Positions 1 to 7,331 of a DNA stretch of 32,641 nucleotides are shown here, in pieces. The notes beneath the pieces were generated by a model, which had not been told where the DNA came from, searched no databases, and saw only the letters and a list, made by a program, of their open reading frames with translations. Source of the stretch: an uncultured Altererythrobacter sp. (GTDB taxonomy: Bacteria > Pseudomonadota > Alphaproteobacteria > Sphingomonadales > Sphingomonadaceae); NCBI GenBank assembly GCA_913055595.1, contig CAJXLD010000004.1:1-32641 (forward strand). Reading direction: 5' to 3'. Both the position numbers and the translations under genes were made by a program. Each line of letters begins with the position of its first letter. Within the stretch, counting starts at the first letter, position 1.

Positions 1-456
1 CTCGAACACATCGCCGCCGGTGTTCTGCGTGAAATACCACGGCAAAGTCAGCCCTCCCTGCCCGTTGGCCGCACAGCCGAGTGTGGTGAGTTCGTCCAGC
101 GCTTCCCATAGATAAGGGTCTTCCGAAGCCAGGCTGGTCCTCAGGAAATCTGCGCCGTCCTCGCCGCCAAAGCCCAGCTTCACATCGGTTGCGGCCAGGG
201 CGACCAACACATCCACATCGCGTGCCTCGATGGCGGCATGGAGCATGGCCAGGAAAGGTCCGGCCCCTTCCAGCTCACCGCATTCGTCTCTCGGCGCGAA
301 ATGGCCCAGTTCCACGCCTTCAAGCCGGCCCGGCTCATCCAGAACTGCATCGACCAGCTCGACTGCCGCCTCTTCCATCTGTTCCGAAGGGGCAGTGGAC
401 TGGTTGCAGCCTGCCAGAACGGCAAGCAGGGGCAATGCCAGAACAGCGATCTTCAT
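1..456 (-). CDS. Putative lipoprotein, unknown function (3' end outside window)
   Basis: The frame is open from the ATG at 456 to the first base of the window, so only the first 152 residues are visible. The N-terminus is a lipoprotein signal peptide, MKIAVLALPLLAVLAGC, with an LAGC lipobox and the acylated Cys at residue 17. An acidic mature part follows, with several Cys residues (for example DECGE and LGCAANGQ). I do not recognise the family. The ATG overlaps the rmuC stop codon as ATGA, so translation is probably coupled to rmuC and the two form one transcript. Membrane anchoring is well supported by the lipobox; no activity can be assigned. Confidence 0.75.
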   Translation of the reverse strand, partial: MKIAVLALPLLAVLAGCNQSTAPSEQMEEAAVELVDAVLDEPGRLEGVELGHFAPRDECGELEGAGPFLAMLHAAIEARDVDVLVALAATDVKLGFGGEDGADFLRTSLASEDPYLWEALDELTTLGCAANGQGGLTLPWYFTQNTGGDVFE

Positions 457-1808
457 TGAGTGGAATCCTCTTCCCCAAGCAGGAACTTGCCGGACGGCTC
501 CTGAACGTCACCAGAAGTATAGCGCGGCGCGCCTTCTACAAGGGGTACATCCTCGATTTCCTTGGAAATTTCGATTCCCTTGTCCGCCATGCGCTTGCCA
601 GAGGTGAGGACATTGCGCTCGAAACTGCCGACGAACTTGTTGTAATTGGCAACCGCCGTTTCCAACCCGCCACCCATGCGCTTGAGGTGCTCGGCAGACA
701 CGCGCAACCGGTCATAGAGCTCGGCACCCATGCGACCGATCTCCTTCGCTTCGGCCGCCATCCGGTCCTGCCGCCAGACCTGCGCCACGGTGCGGGCAAT
801 GGCGACAAGGTTGGTCGGCGTTGCCAGCAGCACGCCATTCTTGAAGGCGAAGTCCCACAATTCCGGATCGGCCTCCAGCGCGGCGGCGACGAAATGCTCG
901 CCCGGTACGAACATCACCACATAATCGGGCGCCTCGTCGAACTGGCTCTGGTAACTCTTGGCGCCCAGCTGCTGCACATGGGTGCGCATGGACTTGGCGT
1001 GCAGGTCCAGATGCCGCTTGCGATCATCGTCATTGTCCGCCTCGAAAGCGGCCTGGTAAGCATTGAGCGAGACCTTGGCGTCGATCACCAGCTTCTTCTG
1101 CCCCGGCACATGAACGATGGCATCGGGACGCAGGCGGCCCTGGTCGGTCTCCATCGAATGTTCGAGATGGAAATCGGTATGCTCGGACAGGCCGCATTGT
1201 TCGAGCACGTTCTGCAGCGCCCGCTCGCCCCAGCGACCGCGTGCCTTGGGCGCATTGGTGAGCGAATTGCCCAGCCGCTGCGCCTCGCGCCGGACCTCTT
1301 CCTGCCCTTTACGCATTTCATCGATCACGCCGTGAAGCTGGCCGAAAGCGTTGACACGTTGCTGTTCCAGCGTCGCCACATGCTCCTCATAGGACTTCAG
1401 CCGCTTGTCGACCGGATCGAGAAGCGCCTTCAATTTCTCCTCGCTCGCCTTCTCGCTCTGGCCGAGACGGTCCTTGGCGGTCTTGAGGAATTCCTCCTGC
1501 GCCTTGGACAGGACCTCGCCGCCCGCAGCCTTGAATTGCGTCACAAGATCCTCGCGCGCTTCCTTCAGCAGAGTGAGCTGCTTTTCGAAATTCTCCTCAT
1601 TCGCCTCCAGCGTGGCGATGCGGATTTGCGCCCGCCCCAGTTCCGCACCCGCCTGCTTGAAATTGGCCTCTGCCTCGCTCGCCTTTTGTTCGGCCTCGGC
1701 AAGACGCGCTTCCAGCCCCGCAGCAGGCCTGCTTCCGACAAACCAGCCAAGCGCGGCGCCCACCAGAAGTGCGGCAATGACAATAGCTGCGATAAGAATG
1801 GGGTCCAT
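453..1808 (-). CDS. rmuC: DNA recombination protein RmuC
   Basis: The protein has 451 residues. It has an N-terminal membrane segment (about 3-25), a long coiled coil rich in Ala, Glu and Lys (about 33-175), and the RmuC domain with a restriction-endonuclease-like core. The RPDAIV motif (Asp229) and VIDAK motif (Asp243, Lys245) fit a PD-(D/E)xK-type active site. RmuC limits recombination at inverted repeats in E. coli and is thought to be a membrane-tethered nuclease or SMC-like factor. I chose the ATG at 1808 over an in-frame TTG one codon earlier. A GAAC-N7-GAAC site at 1834-1848, read as GTTC-N7-GTTC toward the gene, lies 25 bases upstream and suggests LexA control. The downstream lipoprotein overlaps the stop codon. 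Confidence 0.95.
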   Translation of the reverse strand: MDPILIAAIVIAALLVGAALGWFVGSRPAAGLEARLAEAEQKASEAEANFKQAGAELGRAQIRIATLEANEENFEKQLTLLKEAREDLVTQFKAAGGEVLSKAQEEFLKTAKDRLGQSEKASEEKLKALLDPVDKRLKSYEEHVATLEQQRVNAFGQLHGVIDEMRKGQEEVRREAQRLGNSLTNAPKARGRWGERALQNVLEQCGLSEHTDFHLEHSMETDQGRLRPDAIVHVPGQKKLVIDAKVSLNAYQAAFEADNDDDRKRHLDLHAKSMRTHVQQLGAKSYQSQFDEAPDYVVMFVPGEHFVAAALEADPELWDFAFKNGVLLATPTNLVAIARTVAQVWRQDRMAAEAKEIGRMGAELYDRLRVSAEHLKRMGGGLETAVANYNKFVGSFERNVLTSGKRMADKGIEISKEIEDVPLVEGAPRYTSGDVQEPSGKFLLGEEDSTQ

Positions 1809-1833
1809 CAAGGTGCCTGAAGCCGGGAGAAAG

Positions 1834-1848
1834 GAACGAAAAGGGAAC
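1834..1848 (-). promoter_or_regulatory. Candidate LexA (SOS) box of rmuC
   Basis: Read toward rmuC, the site is GTTC-CCTTTTC-GTTC, an exact match to the alphaproteobacterial LexA direct repeat GTTC-N7-GTTC with a pyrimidine-rich spacer. It sits 25 bases before the rmuC ATG, where a repressor would block transcription. About one chance match to these eight fixed bases is expected in a window of this size on both strands, so the position before a DNA-repair gene is what makes it convincing. Confidence 0.6.
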
Positions 1849-1950
1849 CTAGAACAGGTTCAAGCAGCGCACAAGCGCCCCCGGGCAATCATTCACTGGA
1901 AAGCCTATCAGGTGATATACAAATCGAACTTGAGATTCCCCCCAGAAGAA

Positions 1951-1993
1951 TTGTATGGGGTGCATACAAATTCAGATTCGCGAAATTTTCGCG
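1951..1993. promoter_or_regulatory. Two palindromes upstream of fhs (possible operators)
   Basis: Two palindromes lie in the AT-rich stretch between rmuC and fhs. TTGTATG-N5-CATACAA occupies 1951-1969 (perfect 7-base arms). CGCGAAA-T-TTTCGCG occupies 1979-1993 (perfect 7-base arms around one base). The motif ATACAAAT also appears at 1917-1924 and again at 1964-1971. The sites lie 88-130 bases before the fhs ATG, a plausible place for a promoter and operator. The binding protein is unknown, and I see no convincing -35/-10 pair. Confidence 0.4.
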
Positions 1994-2080
1994 TTGGTGA
2001 AAAATTTACCTTTCGCCACAGTGCAATTCGCAGGAGCCGGGTATATCCCTGCCAGGCCCCGCAAAATGGAAGAGGATTCT

Positions 2081-3748
2081 ATGCCCACCGATATCGAAAT
2101 TGCCCGTCAAGCCACGCTGATCCCCATCACCGAAGTCGCCAAGAATGCCGGCGTTCCGGACGAGGCGCTGATCCCCTATGGCAAGTACAAGGCCAAAGTT
2201 GACCGCAATGCCCTGCCCCCGGCAGCCGCTCCGGGCAAGCTGATCCTCGTCACCGCTATCAACCCGACGCCTGCGGGTGAAGGCAAGACCACTACCTCCG
2301 TGGGCCTGTCCGACGCGCTGCACCGTATCGGCAAGAAGGCCATGCTGTGCCTGCGCGAGCCTTCGCTCGGCCCCTGCTTCGGCATGAAGGGCGGCGGTGC
2401 CGGCGGCGGCAAGAGCCAGGTCATGCCGATGGACGAGATCAACCTGCACTTCACGGGTGACTTCCACGCCATCACCAGCGCGCACAACCTGCTCTCGGCC
2501 ATGATCGACAACTCGATCTACTGGGGCAACCCGAACGATATCGACGTGCGCCGCGTCACCTGGAAGCGCGTGATCGACATGAACGATCGCGCATTGCGCC
2601 AGATCGTCGGCCCGCTGGGCGGCGTATCCAACGGTTTCCCGCGCGAAAGCGGCTTCGACATCACCGTGGCTTCGGAAATCATGGCCATCCTGTGCCTGGC
2701 TTCGGACCTGGAAGACCTGCAGAAGCGCATGGGCGACATCATCATCGGCTACAACCGCAAGCGCGAGCCGGTTTTCTGCCGCGACGTGAAGGCCGACAGC
2801 GCCATGGCTGTGCTGCTCAAGGACGCCATCCAGCCCAACCTCGTGCAGACGCTGGAAAACAATCCGGCCTTCCTCCACGGCGGTCCCTTCGCCAATATCG
2901 CCCACGGCTGTAACTCGGTGATCGCCACCAAGACCGCGCTGGGCATGGCCGACTATGTCGTGACCGAAGCTGGCTTTGGCGCCGACCTTGGTGCCGAGAA
3001 ATTCATGGACGTGAAGTGCCGCATCGCCGGCCTGAAGCCAGATGCCGTTGTGCTGGTCGCCACCGTGCGCTCGCTCAAGATGAACGGCGGCGTGCCCAAG
3101 GCAGACCTGACCAAGGGCGAGAACGTCGATGCCGTCCGTGCCGGTAGCGTCAACCTCAAGCGTCACATCGAGAATGTGAAGAAGTTCGGCATCACGCCGA
3201 CCATCGCGATCAACCACTTCTATCTCGACACCGATGCCGAAATCGCAGTCATTCAGGAGATGGCCAAGGAATACGGTGCCGAAGCCGTGGTCTGCAAACA
3301 CTGGGCCGAAGGTGGCGCCGGTGCCGAGGAACTGGCACAGATCGTTGCCGCCAAGGCCGATGCCGGTGCGCCGGACTTTGCCCCGCTCTATTCGGACAAC
3401 ATCGCGCTGGCCGACAAGATCGAGACCATCTGTCGCGAGATCTATCGCGCCGGTGAAGTCAGTATTCCGGGCTCGGTACGCAAGCAGCTGCAGCAGTGGG
3501 AAGACATGGGTTACGGCAAGTACCCCGTCTGCATGGCAAAGACGCAGTACTCCTTCTCCACTGATCCGACCAAGCTGGGTGCCCCGGAAAACCACGAAGT
3601 GGCGATCCGCGAAGTGCGCCTTTCGGCCGGTGCCGGCTTCGTTGTCGCCATTGCAGGTGACATCATGACCATGCCGGGCCTCCCCAAGGTTCCGTCCGCC
3701 GAAAACATCTACATCGATGAAAACGGCGAGATTGAAGGCCTGTTCTAA
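2081..3748 (+). CDS. fhs: Formate--tetrahydrofolate ligase
   Basis: The enzyme catalyses ATP + formate + tetrahydrofolate to 10-formyl-THF + ADP + Pi in the cytoplasm, feeding purine synthesis and initiator tRNA formylation. The 555-residue length is typical for the family. Visible signatures are the ATP-binding loop PAGEGKTT (about 64-71), [23 protein letters not shown] and the second family signature [12 protein letters not shown]. The frame is open further upstream to 1955, but the ATG at 2081 follows a good ribosome-binding site (AAGAGG, 2070-2075) and gives the usual N-terminus. The gene stands alone: palindromes upstream and a strong terminator (3796-3827) downstream. Codon use matches a well expressed gene. 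Confidence 0.97.
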   Translation: MPTDIEIARQATLIPITEVAKNAGVPDEALIPYGKYKAKVDRNALPPAAAPGKLILVTAINPTPAGEGKTTTSVGLSDALHRIGKKAMLCLREPSLGPCFGMKGGGAGGGKSQVMPMDEINLHFTGDFHAITSAHNLLSAMIDNSIYWGNPNDIDVRRVTWKRVIDMNDRALRQIVGPLGGVSNGFPRESGFDITVASEIMAILCLASDLEDLQKRMGDIIIGYNRKREPVFCRDVKADSAMAVLLKDAIQPNLVQTLENNPAFLHGGPFANIAHGCNSVIATKTALGMADYVVTEAGFGADLGAEKFMDVKCRIAGLKPDAVVLVATVRSLKMNGGVPKADLTKGENVDAVRAGSVNLKRHIENVKKFGITPTIAINHFYLDTDAEIAVIQEMAKEYGAEAVVCKHWAEGGAGAEELAQIVAAKADAGAPDFAPLYSDNIALADKIETICREIYRAGEVSIPGSVRKQLQQWEDMGYGKYPVCMAKTQYSFSTDPTKLGAPENHEVAIREVRLSAGAGFVVAIAGDIMTMPGLPKVPSAENIYIDENGEIEGLF

Positions 3749-3795
3749 GGTCGAGACATTTCGCTCCCGTCAGGGGGCCATGTTTCTTCGAAAAG

Positions 3796-3827
3796 GCCCG
3801 CCCGGAAAAATCCGGGCGGGCTTTATT
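3796..3827 (+). terminator. Rho-independent terminator of fhs
   Basis: A perfect 11-base-pair stem, GCCCGCCCGGA / TCCGGGCGGGC, closes a loop of four A residues and is followed by TTTATT. It lies 47 bases after the fhs stop and ends 43 bases before the next ATG. The following LOV-HTH gene therefore needs its own promoter. Confidence 0.93.
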
Positions 3828-3870
3828 GCGCACTCTTGTCACTTGCCCGCGACTTGCTAATTTCGCCTGC

Positions 3871-4461
3871 ATGGAAGCGGAGGATTTCATCACCGACAGC
3901 GCCATTGCGGCGGTCGTAACCGACCCGCGGCAGCCCGATAATCCAATTGTCGCCTGCAATGATGCCTTTGTCGAACTGACCGGATATAGCCGAGAAGAGA
4001 TACTCGGACAGAACTGCAGGTTTCTCAGAGGGCCTGGTACCGAGCCATGGCAGACCGAAACACTGCGCAGTGCCATCGCACGGCAAAGGCCGGCCATGGT
4101 GGAGATTCTCAATTACAAGAAGGACGGCCAGCCTTTCCGCAACGCAGTGATGATATCGCCGGTCTTCGATGATTCCGGCGCGCTGGCCTATTACATTGGA
4201 TCGCAGGTCGAGTTGGCAGACGATTCACCTCGAGCGAACGAGCCTAGACGGGAGCATGCCTACAAGAGGGTAAACGAACTCAGTCCTCGTCAGCGCGAGG
4301 TTCTGGTAGAGATGTCCCAGGGACGAATGAACAAGCAGATCGCTTTCAAACTCGATCTCACCGAACGTACGGTAAAGATGCATCGCGCTGCCATGATCGA
4401 CTCTCTCGGAGTCAAGACAACTGCTGAAGCTATCCGGATTGCAGTTGAAGCAGGCTATTGA
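3871..4461 (+). CDS. Blue-light-sensing LOV-HTH transcription factor (EL222-like)
   Basis: The protein has 196 residues: a LOV (PAS) photosensor at about 10-115, then a LuxR-type helix-turn-helix at about 137-196. The LOV core carries GQNCRFL with the flavin-adduct Cys49, flavin-contacting Asn81 (LNYKKDG) and Asn91 (FRNAV), and Gln112 (GSQVE). The HTH has LSPRQREVL and ERTVKMHR. The architecture and many residues match EL222 of Erythrobacter litoralis, which binds FMN, forms a Cys adduct in blue light, dimerises and binds DNA. The N-terminus is shorter than in EL222. The ATG at 3871 is chosen because an in-frame TTG at 3826 lies in the fhs terminator. There is no clear Shine-Dalgarno; TAAT at 3858-3861 is close enough to the ATG that a leaderless mRNA is possible. 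Confidence 0.94.
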   Translation: MEAEDFITDSAIAAVVTDPRQPDNPIVACNDAFVELTGYSREEILGQNCRFLRGPGTEPWQTETLRSAIARQRPAMVEILNYKKDGQPFRNAVMISPVFDDSGALAYYIGSQVELADDSPRANEPRREHAYKRVNELSPRQREVLVEMSQGRMNKQIAFKLDLTERTVKMHRAAMIDSLGVKTTAEAIRIAVEAGY

Positions 4462-4483
4462 AACCTGTCCCTTTTGACAGGTT
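4462..4483. promoter_or_regulatory. Inverted repeat directly after the LOV-HTH stop codon
   Basis: AACCTGTC-N6-GACAGGTT is a perfect 8-base inverted repeat starting at the base after the stop codon. It has no downstream T tract on the plus strand, so it would be a weak terminator. Its right arm contains a perfect -35-like TTGACA (4474-4479), but no -10 sits at proper spacing. It may be an operator for the outer-membrane protein gene downstream, possibly bound by the LOV-HTH protein; that is inference. Confidence 0.4.
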
Positions 4484-4560
4484 GAAAGAGTAGCCTGCCT
4501 GCCTCATTTATTCGTCCGCAATGACGACAAACGCGTCGCAACCAAGGACGAGGAATGACC

Positions 4561-5322
4561 ATGAAGAAATATGTATGCGCCATCGCGTTGGCTGGTGTTA
4601 CCTTGCCCGGTACAGCGCATGCTGGTGAAGCCTACCTGGGCGTCAGCGGCGGCGCGCAGTTCGCTGAGAATTCAAACAACCAGGGTGAATTTACGGCCGA
4701 CGTTGCAGCTACTCCGGACTGGGGAGCGATCCCGTCGGGTACGTCGCTTGCCTGGGCTACTGATTTCGAAACCGGATACCACATGGGGCTCCATCTCGGA
4801 TATGAGTTCGATAGCGGTTTCAGGACCGAAATCGAAGTGTTCTATGGCCGTAATGATGTGGATTCGCACGCCAACCTTGCCGCTGGCGGTGCAGTAATCG
4901 ACGGTGTCGATGTCGCCGTCCTGACGCGAGGCGCACCCGATGCAGCAAACCCGACTGTCGGGGCAGTGATTGCTGACGGCCAGGGCTCGTTGAAGACAAT
5001 GGGCGTATTCCTGAACGGCTTTTACGATTTCGAAGCTGGTGGCGGCTTTAGCCCCTATGTAGGCGCGGGCATCGGCTTGAACGGCGTCGCGGTGAAATAC
5101 ATGCCCTCAGGCGTGCCTGTTGCCGACGACACCAAGTCGAGCTTTTCCTGGCAGCTTATGGCAGGTGGTACATTCGATCTTTCCGACAATGCCGAGATCT
5201 ATGGACAATTGACATATCGCGGCATGGAGCGCGTCGATATTCCGCTGACCTTGCTCCCGGCAGACCTTGGCGTGAAGTCCAACCAGACCATTGCCAGCCT
5301 GGGGCTGCGCTTCAAACTCTGA
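4561..5322 (+). CDS. Outer-membrane beta-barrel protein (OmpA/OmpW-like porin fold)
   Basis: A 253-residue exported protein. The signal peptide MKKYVCAIALAGVTLPGTAHA (about 1-21) is followed by alternating strands typical of a small beta-barrel: AYLGVSGG, GYHMGLHLGYEF, FRTEIEVFYG, GFSPYVGAGIGL, FSWQLMAGGTFDL, EIYGQLTYRG. It ends in a C-terminal strand finishing ...SLGLRFKL, the terminal signature for outer-membrane assembly (usually F, here L). The ATG at 4561 is preferred over the one at 4555 because AGGA (4551-4554) is correctly spaced only for the later one. It lies 99 bases after the LOV-HTH gene on the same strand and is followed by a strong terminator. Surface antigens of this type in sphingomonads have no defined substrate. 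Confidence 0.85.
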   Translation: MKKYVCAIALAGVTLPGTAHAGEAYLGVSGGAQFAENSNNQGEFTADVAATPDWGAIPSGTSLAWATDFETGYHMGLHLGYEFDSGFRTEIEVFYGRNDVDSHANLAAGGAVIDGVDVAVLTRGAPDAANPTVGAVIADGQGSLKTMGVFLNGFYDFEAGGGFSPYVGAGIGLNGVAVKYMPSGVPVADDTKSSFSWQLMAGGTFDLSDNAEIYGQLTYRGMERVDIPLTLLPADLGVKSNQTIASLGLRFKL

Positions 5323-5373
5323 ATACCCGTACGGTTCCCCTCCCTCCCCCAACTCAGGGATTCGTACCAACTT

Positions 5374-5406
5374 GGGGCCGCTCCATGAGGAGCGGCCCCT
5401 TCTTTT
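5374..5406 (+). terminator. Rho-independent terminator after the outer-membrane protein gene
   Basis: A perfect 11-base-pair stem, GGGGCCGCTCC / GGAGCGGCCCC, with loop ATGA is followed by TTCTTTTC. It ends transcription from the left. The reverse strand has no T run, so it is not a good terminator for the convergent lipoprotein gene. Confidence 0.92.
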
Positions 5407-5421
5407 CGGGCTGCGCTGACC

Positions 5422-5970
5422 TCAATCGTCCAGCGTATTCAGTCCTCGGCGCTGGATTTCAGCTATCCATTCCTCGCGCGTGGGCATGATCGTGTGGTCA
5501 TTGCGATGGGCGATCTTCCAACCGTTCTCTGTACGCACCAGATCGTCCTCATACTGGCCGGAGAGCTGGCCGGTCGGCGCACCGCCTTCGCCGCGCCCGA
5601 CAAAGATGAAGCGCGATTTGGCATGCGCCGTATCGCCATCAACGTCGATCTCGAAATTGCTGACCTGGTGGAAGCTCGACGTGTTGACGAATTCGGGGTC
5701 TTCCGGACCAAACAGGTTTTCGAGCATGGCGCGGATTTCGCCCTGTCCGTTCTGCACCGTATCGCCATTTTGCCAGATCCCGTCCTCGGTGAAGAGGCCG
5801 ACATAACCGTCGTAGTTCCGCGCATCGAGATTGGCAGAGTAGTCGGTTATCACCCGCTGGATTTCCAGCTGGTCCTCGACCTCCTGCAAGCGAGCTTCCA
5901 GTTCCGGATTGGCAGCATTGCACGCACTGAGGCCCAATGCGGCCACGGCCATCGCATATCGAATTGTCAT
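5422..5970 (-). CDS. SnoaL/NTF2-like domain lipoprotein
   Basis: A 182-residue protein beginning MTIRYAMAVAALGLSAC, with a lipobox and acylated Cys17. A short coiled segment (PELEARLQEVEDQLEIQRV) leads into a single SnoaL-like (NTF2-fold) domain: ITDYSANLDARNYDGYVGLF, DGIWQNGD, GEIRAMLENLF, SFHQVSNFEIDVDGDTAHAKSRFIFV and NGWKIAHRNDHTI. Proteins of this fold include small hydrolases, isomerases and binding proteins; nothing here identifies a substrate. It probably sits in a membrane facing the periplasm. It follows def on the same strand after a 46-base gap and may belong to that transcript. Confidence 0.85.
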   Translation of the reverse strand: MTIRYAMAVAALGLSACNAANPELEARLQEVEDQLEIQRVITDYSANLDARNYDGYVGLFTEDGIWQNGDTVQNGQGEIRAMLENLFGPEDPEFVNTSSFHQVSNFEIDVDGDTAHAKSRFIFVGRGEGGAPTGQLSGQYEDDLVRTENGWKIAHRNDHTIMPTREEWIAEIQRRGLNTLDD

Positions 5971-6016
5971 TGTATCCCCTCTCCCGAATCACTTCCGGAA
6001 GGAGAAGCTTAGCGCG

Positions 6017-6583
6017 TCACGCGGCTTTGCGCGCCTTTTCCAGCTTCTTCAGCGCCATATTGCGCTTGAGGCGCGAAAGATGATCGATGAAGAGGATGCC
6101 GTTGAGGTGGTCCATCTCATGCTGGATGCAGGTGGCCAGCAGGCCTTCCATCGCCTCCTCATGCACATTGCCTTCCAGGTCCTGCCAGCGCACGCGGCAG
6201 AAGGAGGGGCGATCAACATCGGCATAAATATCGGGGACCGAGAGGCAGCCTTCCTGATAGGTGCTCATCTCTTCCGACGGATCGAGGATCTCGGGGTTAA
6301 TGAAGATGCGCGGTTCTTTCTTCAGGGGGCGGTGGTCATGGCCGCAGCCTTCATCACCGCAATCTTCGGGTTCGGCATCCTCGTCTTCGGGTTGCAAATC
6401 GATAACCAGCACGCGCTTGGGAACGCCGACCTGGATCGCTGCGAGGCCGATACCGTGGGCGGCATACATCGTCTCGAACATGTCATCGACAAGCGACTTC
6501 AGCTCCGCATCGAATGTCTCGACGGGAGTGGACACGGTTTTGAGCCGGGGATCCGGCGCTTCGATGATTTCCATGATTGCCAT
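6017..6583 (-). CDS. def: Peptide deformylase
   Basis: Removes the formyl group from the N-terminal Met of new proteins, using Fe2+ or a similar metal. The 188-residue chain carries all three family motifs: [10 protein letters not shown] (44-53), EGCLS with metal ligand Cys113, and QHEMDHLNG with His155, catalytic Glu156 and His159. An unusual acidic Cys/His-rich insertion (about 66-84: Cys75, Cys80, His82, His84) lies between IDLQ and PRIFINPEI, where most homologues have only a short loop. The ATG at 6583 is used; an in-frame ATG at 6574 is an alternative, and the upstream extension to 6622 lacks homology. Upstream TATTAT could be a -10 element. It follows recR on the same strand, with a palindromic repeat between them. 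Confidence 0.96.
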   Translation of the reverse strand: MAIMEIIEAPDPRLKTVSTPVETFDAELKSLVDDMFETMYAAHGIGLAAIQVGVPKRVLVIDLQPEDEDAEPEDCGDEGCGHDHRPLKKEPRIFINPEILDPSEEMSTYQEGCLSVPDIYADVDRPSFCRVRWQDLEGNVHEEAMEGLLATCIQHEMDHLNGILFIDHLSRLKRNMALKKLEKARKAA

Positions 6584-6622
6584 GTGACACAGATAATATT
6601 CGCTGCGAGAAACTGCAACCAA

Positions 6623-6684
6623 TGTGAATTCCAGCGAAGGCAGGAATCCAGCGCCCTGGGCTCCTGCCTTCGCAGGAGTTCACA
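6623..6684. repeat. REP-like palindromic intergenic repeat (copy 1)
   Basis: A 62-base imperfect palindrome: two 29-base arms (6623-6651 and 6656-6684) that match at 25 positions when one is reverse complemented, separated by four bases. The outer ends read TGTGAA and TTCACA. The right arm holds the hairpin CTCCTGC-CTTC-GCAGGAG (6661-6678). A near copy of this hairpin lies at 29476-29493. It fills the recR-def intergenic space and looks like a REP/BIME-type repeat. Confidence 0.8.
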
Positions 6685-6687
6685 TGC

Positions 6688-7284
6688 TTAGCTAACCGGC
6701 CTCCGCGCCCTGAGTGCTTGGGCCAGCGTGCCTTCGTCGAGATAATCCAACTCCCCGCCCACGGGCAATCCATGCGCCAGCTGCGTTATCCGCACGGGGA
6801 ATTGTTCCAGCTTTTCCGCAATATAGTGCGACGTTGTCTGTCCTTCGAGCGTGGCATTCATGGCGAGAACCACCTCGTCTATGCCGCCAGAAGCCACGCG
6901 CCCGATCAGCGCATCGATGCTCAAATCTTCCGGCCGCACGCCGTCTAGAGCCGAAAGCCTGCCACCCAGCACATGATAGGTGCCGGAAAACAGCTTGGCG
7001 CGGTCTAGCGCCCACAAGTCCGCGACATCCTCCACCACGCAAATCTGCTTCGTGTCGCGGCGCGGGTCGGCGCAGATCGTGCAGGGGTTCTGCGTATCGA
7101 CATTGCCGCAGACCTCGCATTCGGCGAGTTTGTCCTTCACCGCCGTCAGCGCTTCCAGCACCTGCACCAAAGCGGTTTCGCGGCGTTTCACCAGCCACAA
7201 CACTGCCCTGCGCGCAGAGCGCGGACCAAGGCCGGGCAGCTTGGCCAATGCGGATGCTAGGGTTTCGATCTCTTGCGATGACAT
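6688..7284 (-). CDS. recR: Recombination mediator RecR
   Basis: Works with RecO (and RecF) to load RecA on SSB-coated single-stranded DNA. The 198-residue length is normal. Domains in order are helix-hairpin-helix ([20 protein letters not shown], about 14-33), a C4 zinc finger (CEVC...CTIC, about 56-71), a Toprim domain ([13 protein letters not shown] onward, with [16 protein letters not shown]) and the C-terminal [22 protein letters not shown] Walker-B-like end. The ATG at 7284 gives the standard start [10 protein letters not shown]. It is transcribed away from fmt, with 47 bases between the two starts. In many bacteria recR is next to dnaX and ybaB; here it is paired with def. Confidence 0.97.
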   Translation of the reverse strand: MSSQEIETLASALAKLPGLGPRSARRAVLWLVKRRETALVQVLEALTAVKDKLAECEVCGNVDTQNPCTICADPRRDTKQICVVEDVADLWALDRAKLFSGTYHVLGGRLSALDGVRPEDLSIDALIGRVASGGIDEVVLAMNATLEGQTTSHYIAEKLEQFPVRITQLAHGLPVGGELDYLDEGTLAQALRARRPVS

Positions 7285-7331
7285 GTTGCGGGAGATAGGG
7301 CCGCTGGCCAGAGATAGAAAGGCCTCACATC

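Noticed and set aside
189-1820. A 543-residue open frame on the plus strand
   Set aside because: It is antisense to rmuC, starts inside the lipoprotein gene, and its sequence is Arg/Leu/His-rich with no recognisable domain. High-GC genes often leave such long shadows on the other strand.
1994-2080. Possible tetrahydrofolate riboswitch in the fhs leader
   Set aside because: The position and pathway would fit, and GGGTATATCCC can form a small hairpin, but I cannot see the conserved core of either THF riboswitch class. A covariance-model search would decide.
2006-3595. A 529-residue open frame on the minus strand
   Set aside because: It is antisense to fhs, whose signatures are complete, and its His- and Asp-rich composition is typical of a shadow.
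3826-3870. Longer start (TTG at 3826) for the LOV-HTH protein
   Set aside because: It would begin inside the fhs terminator and adds residues with no similarity to EL222; the ATG at 3871 starts just before the LOV domain.
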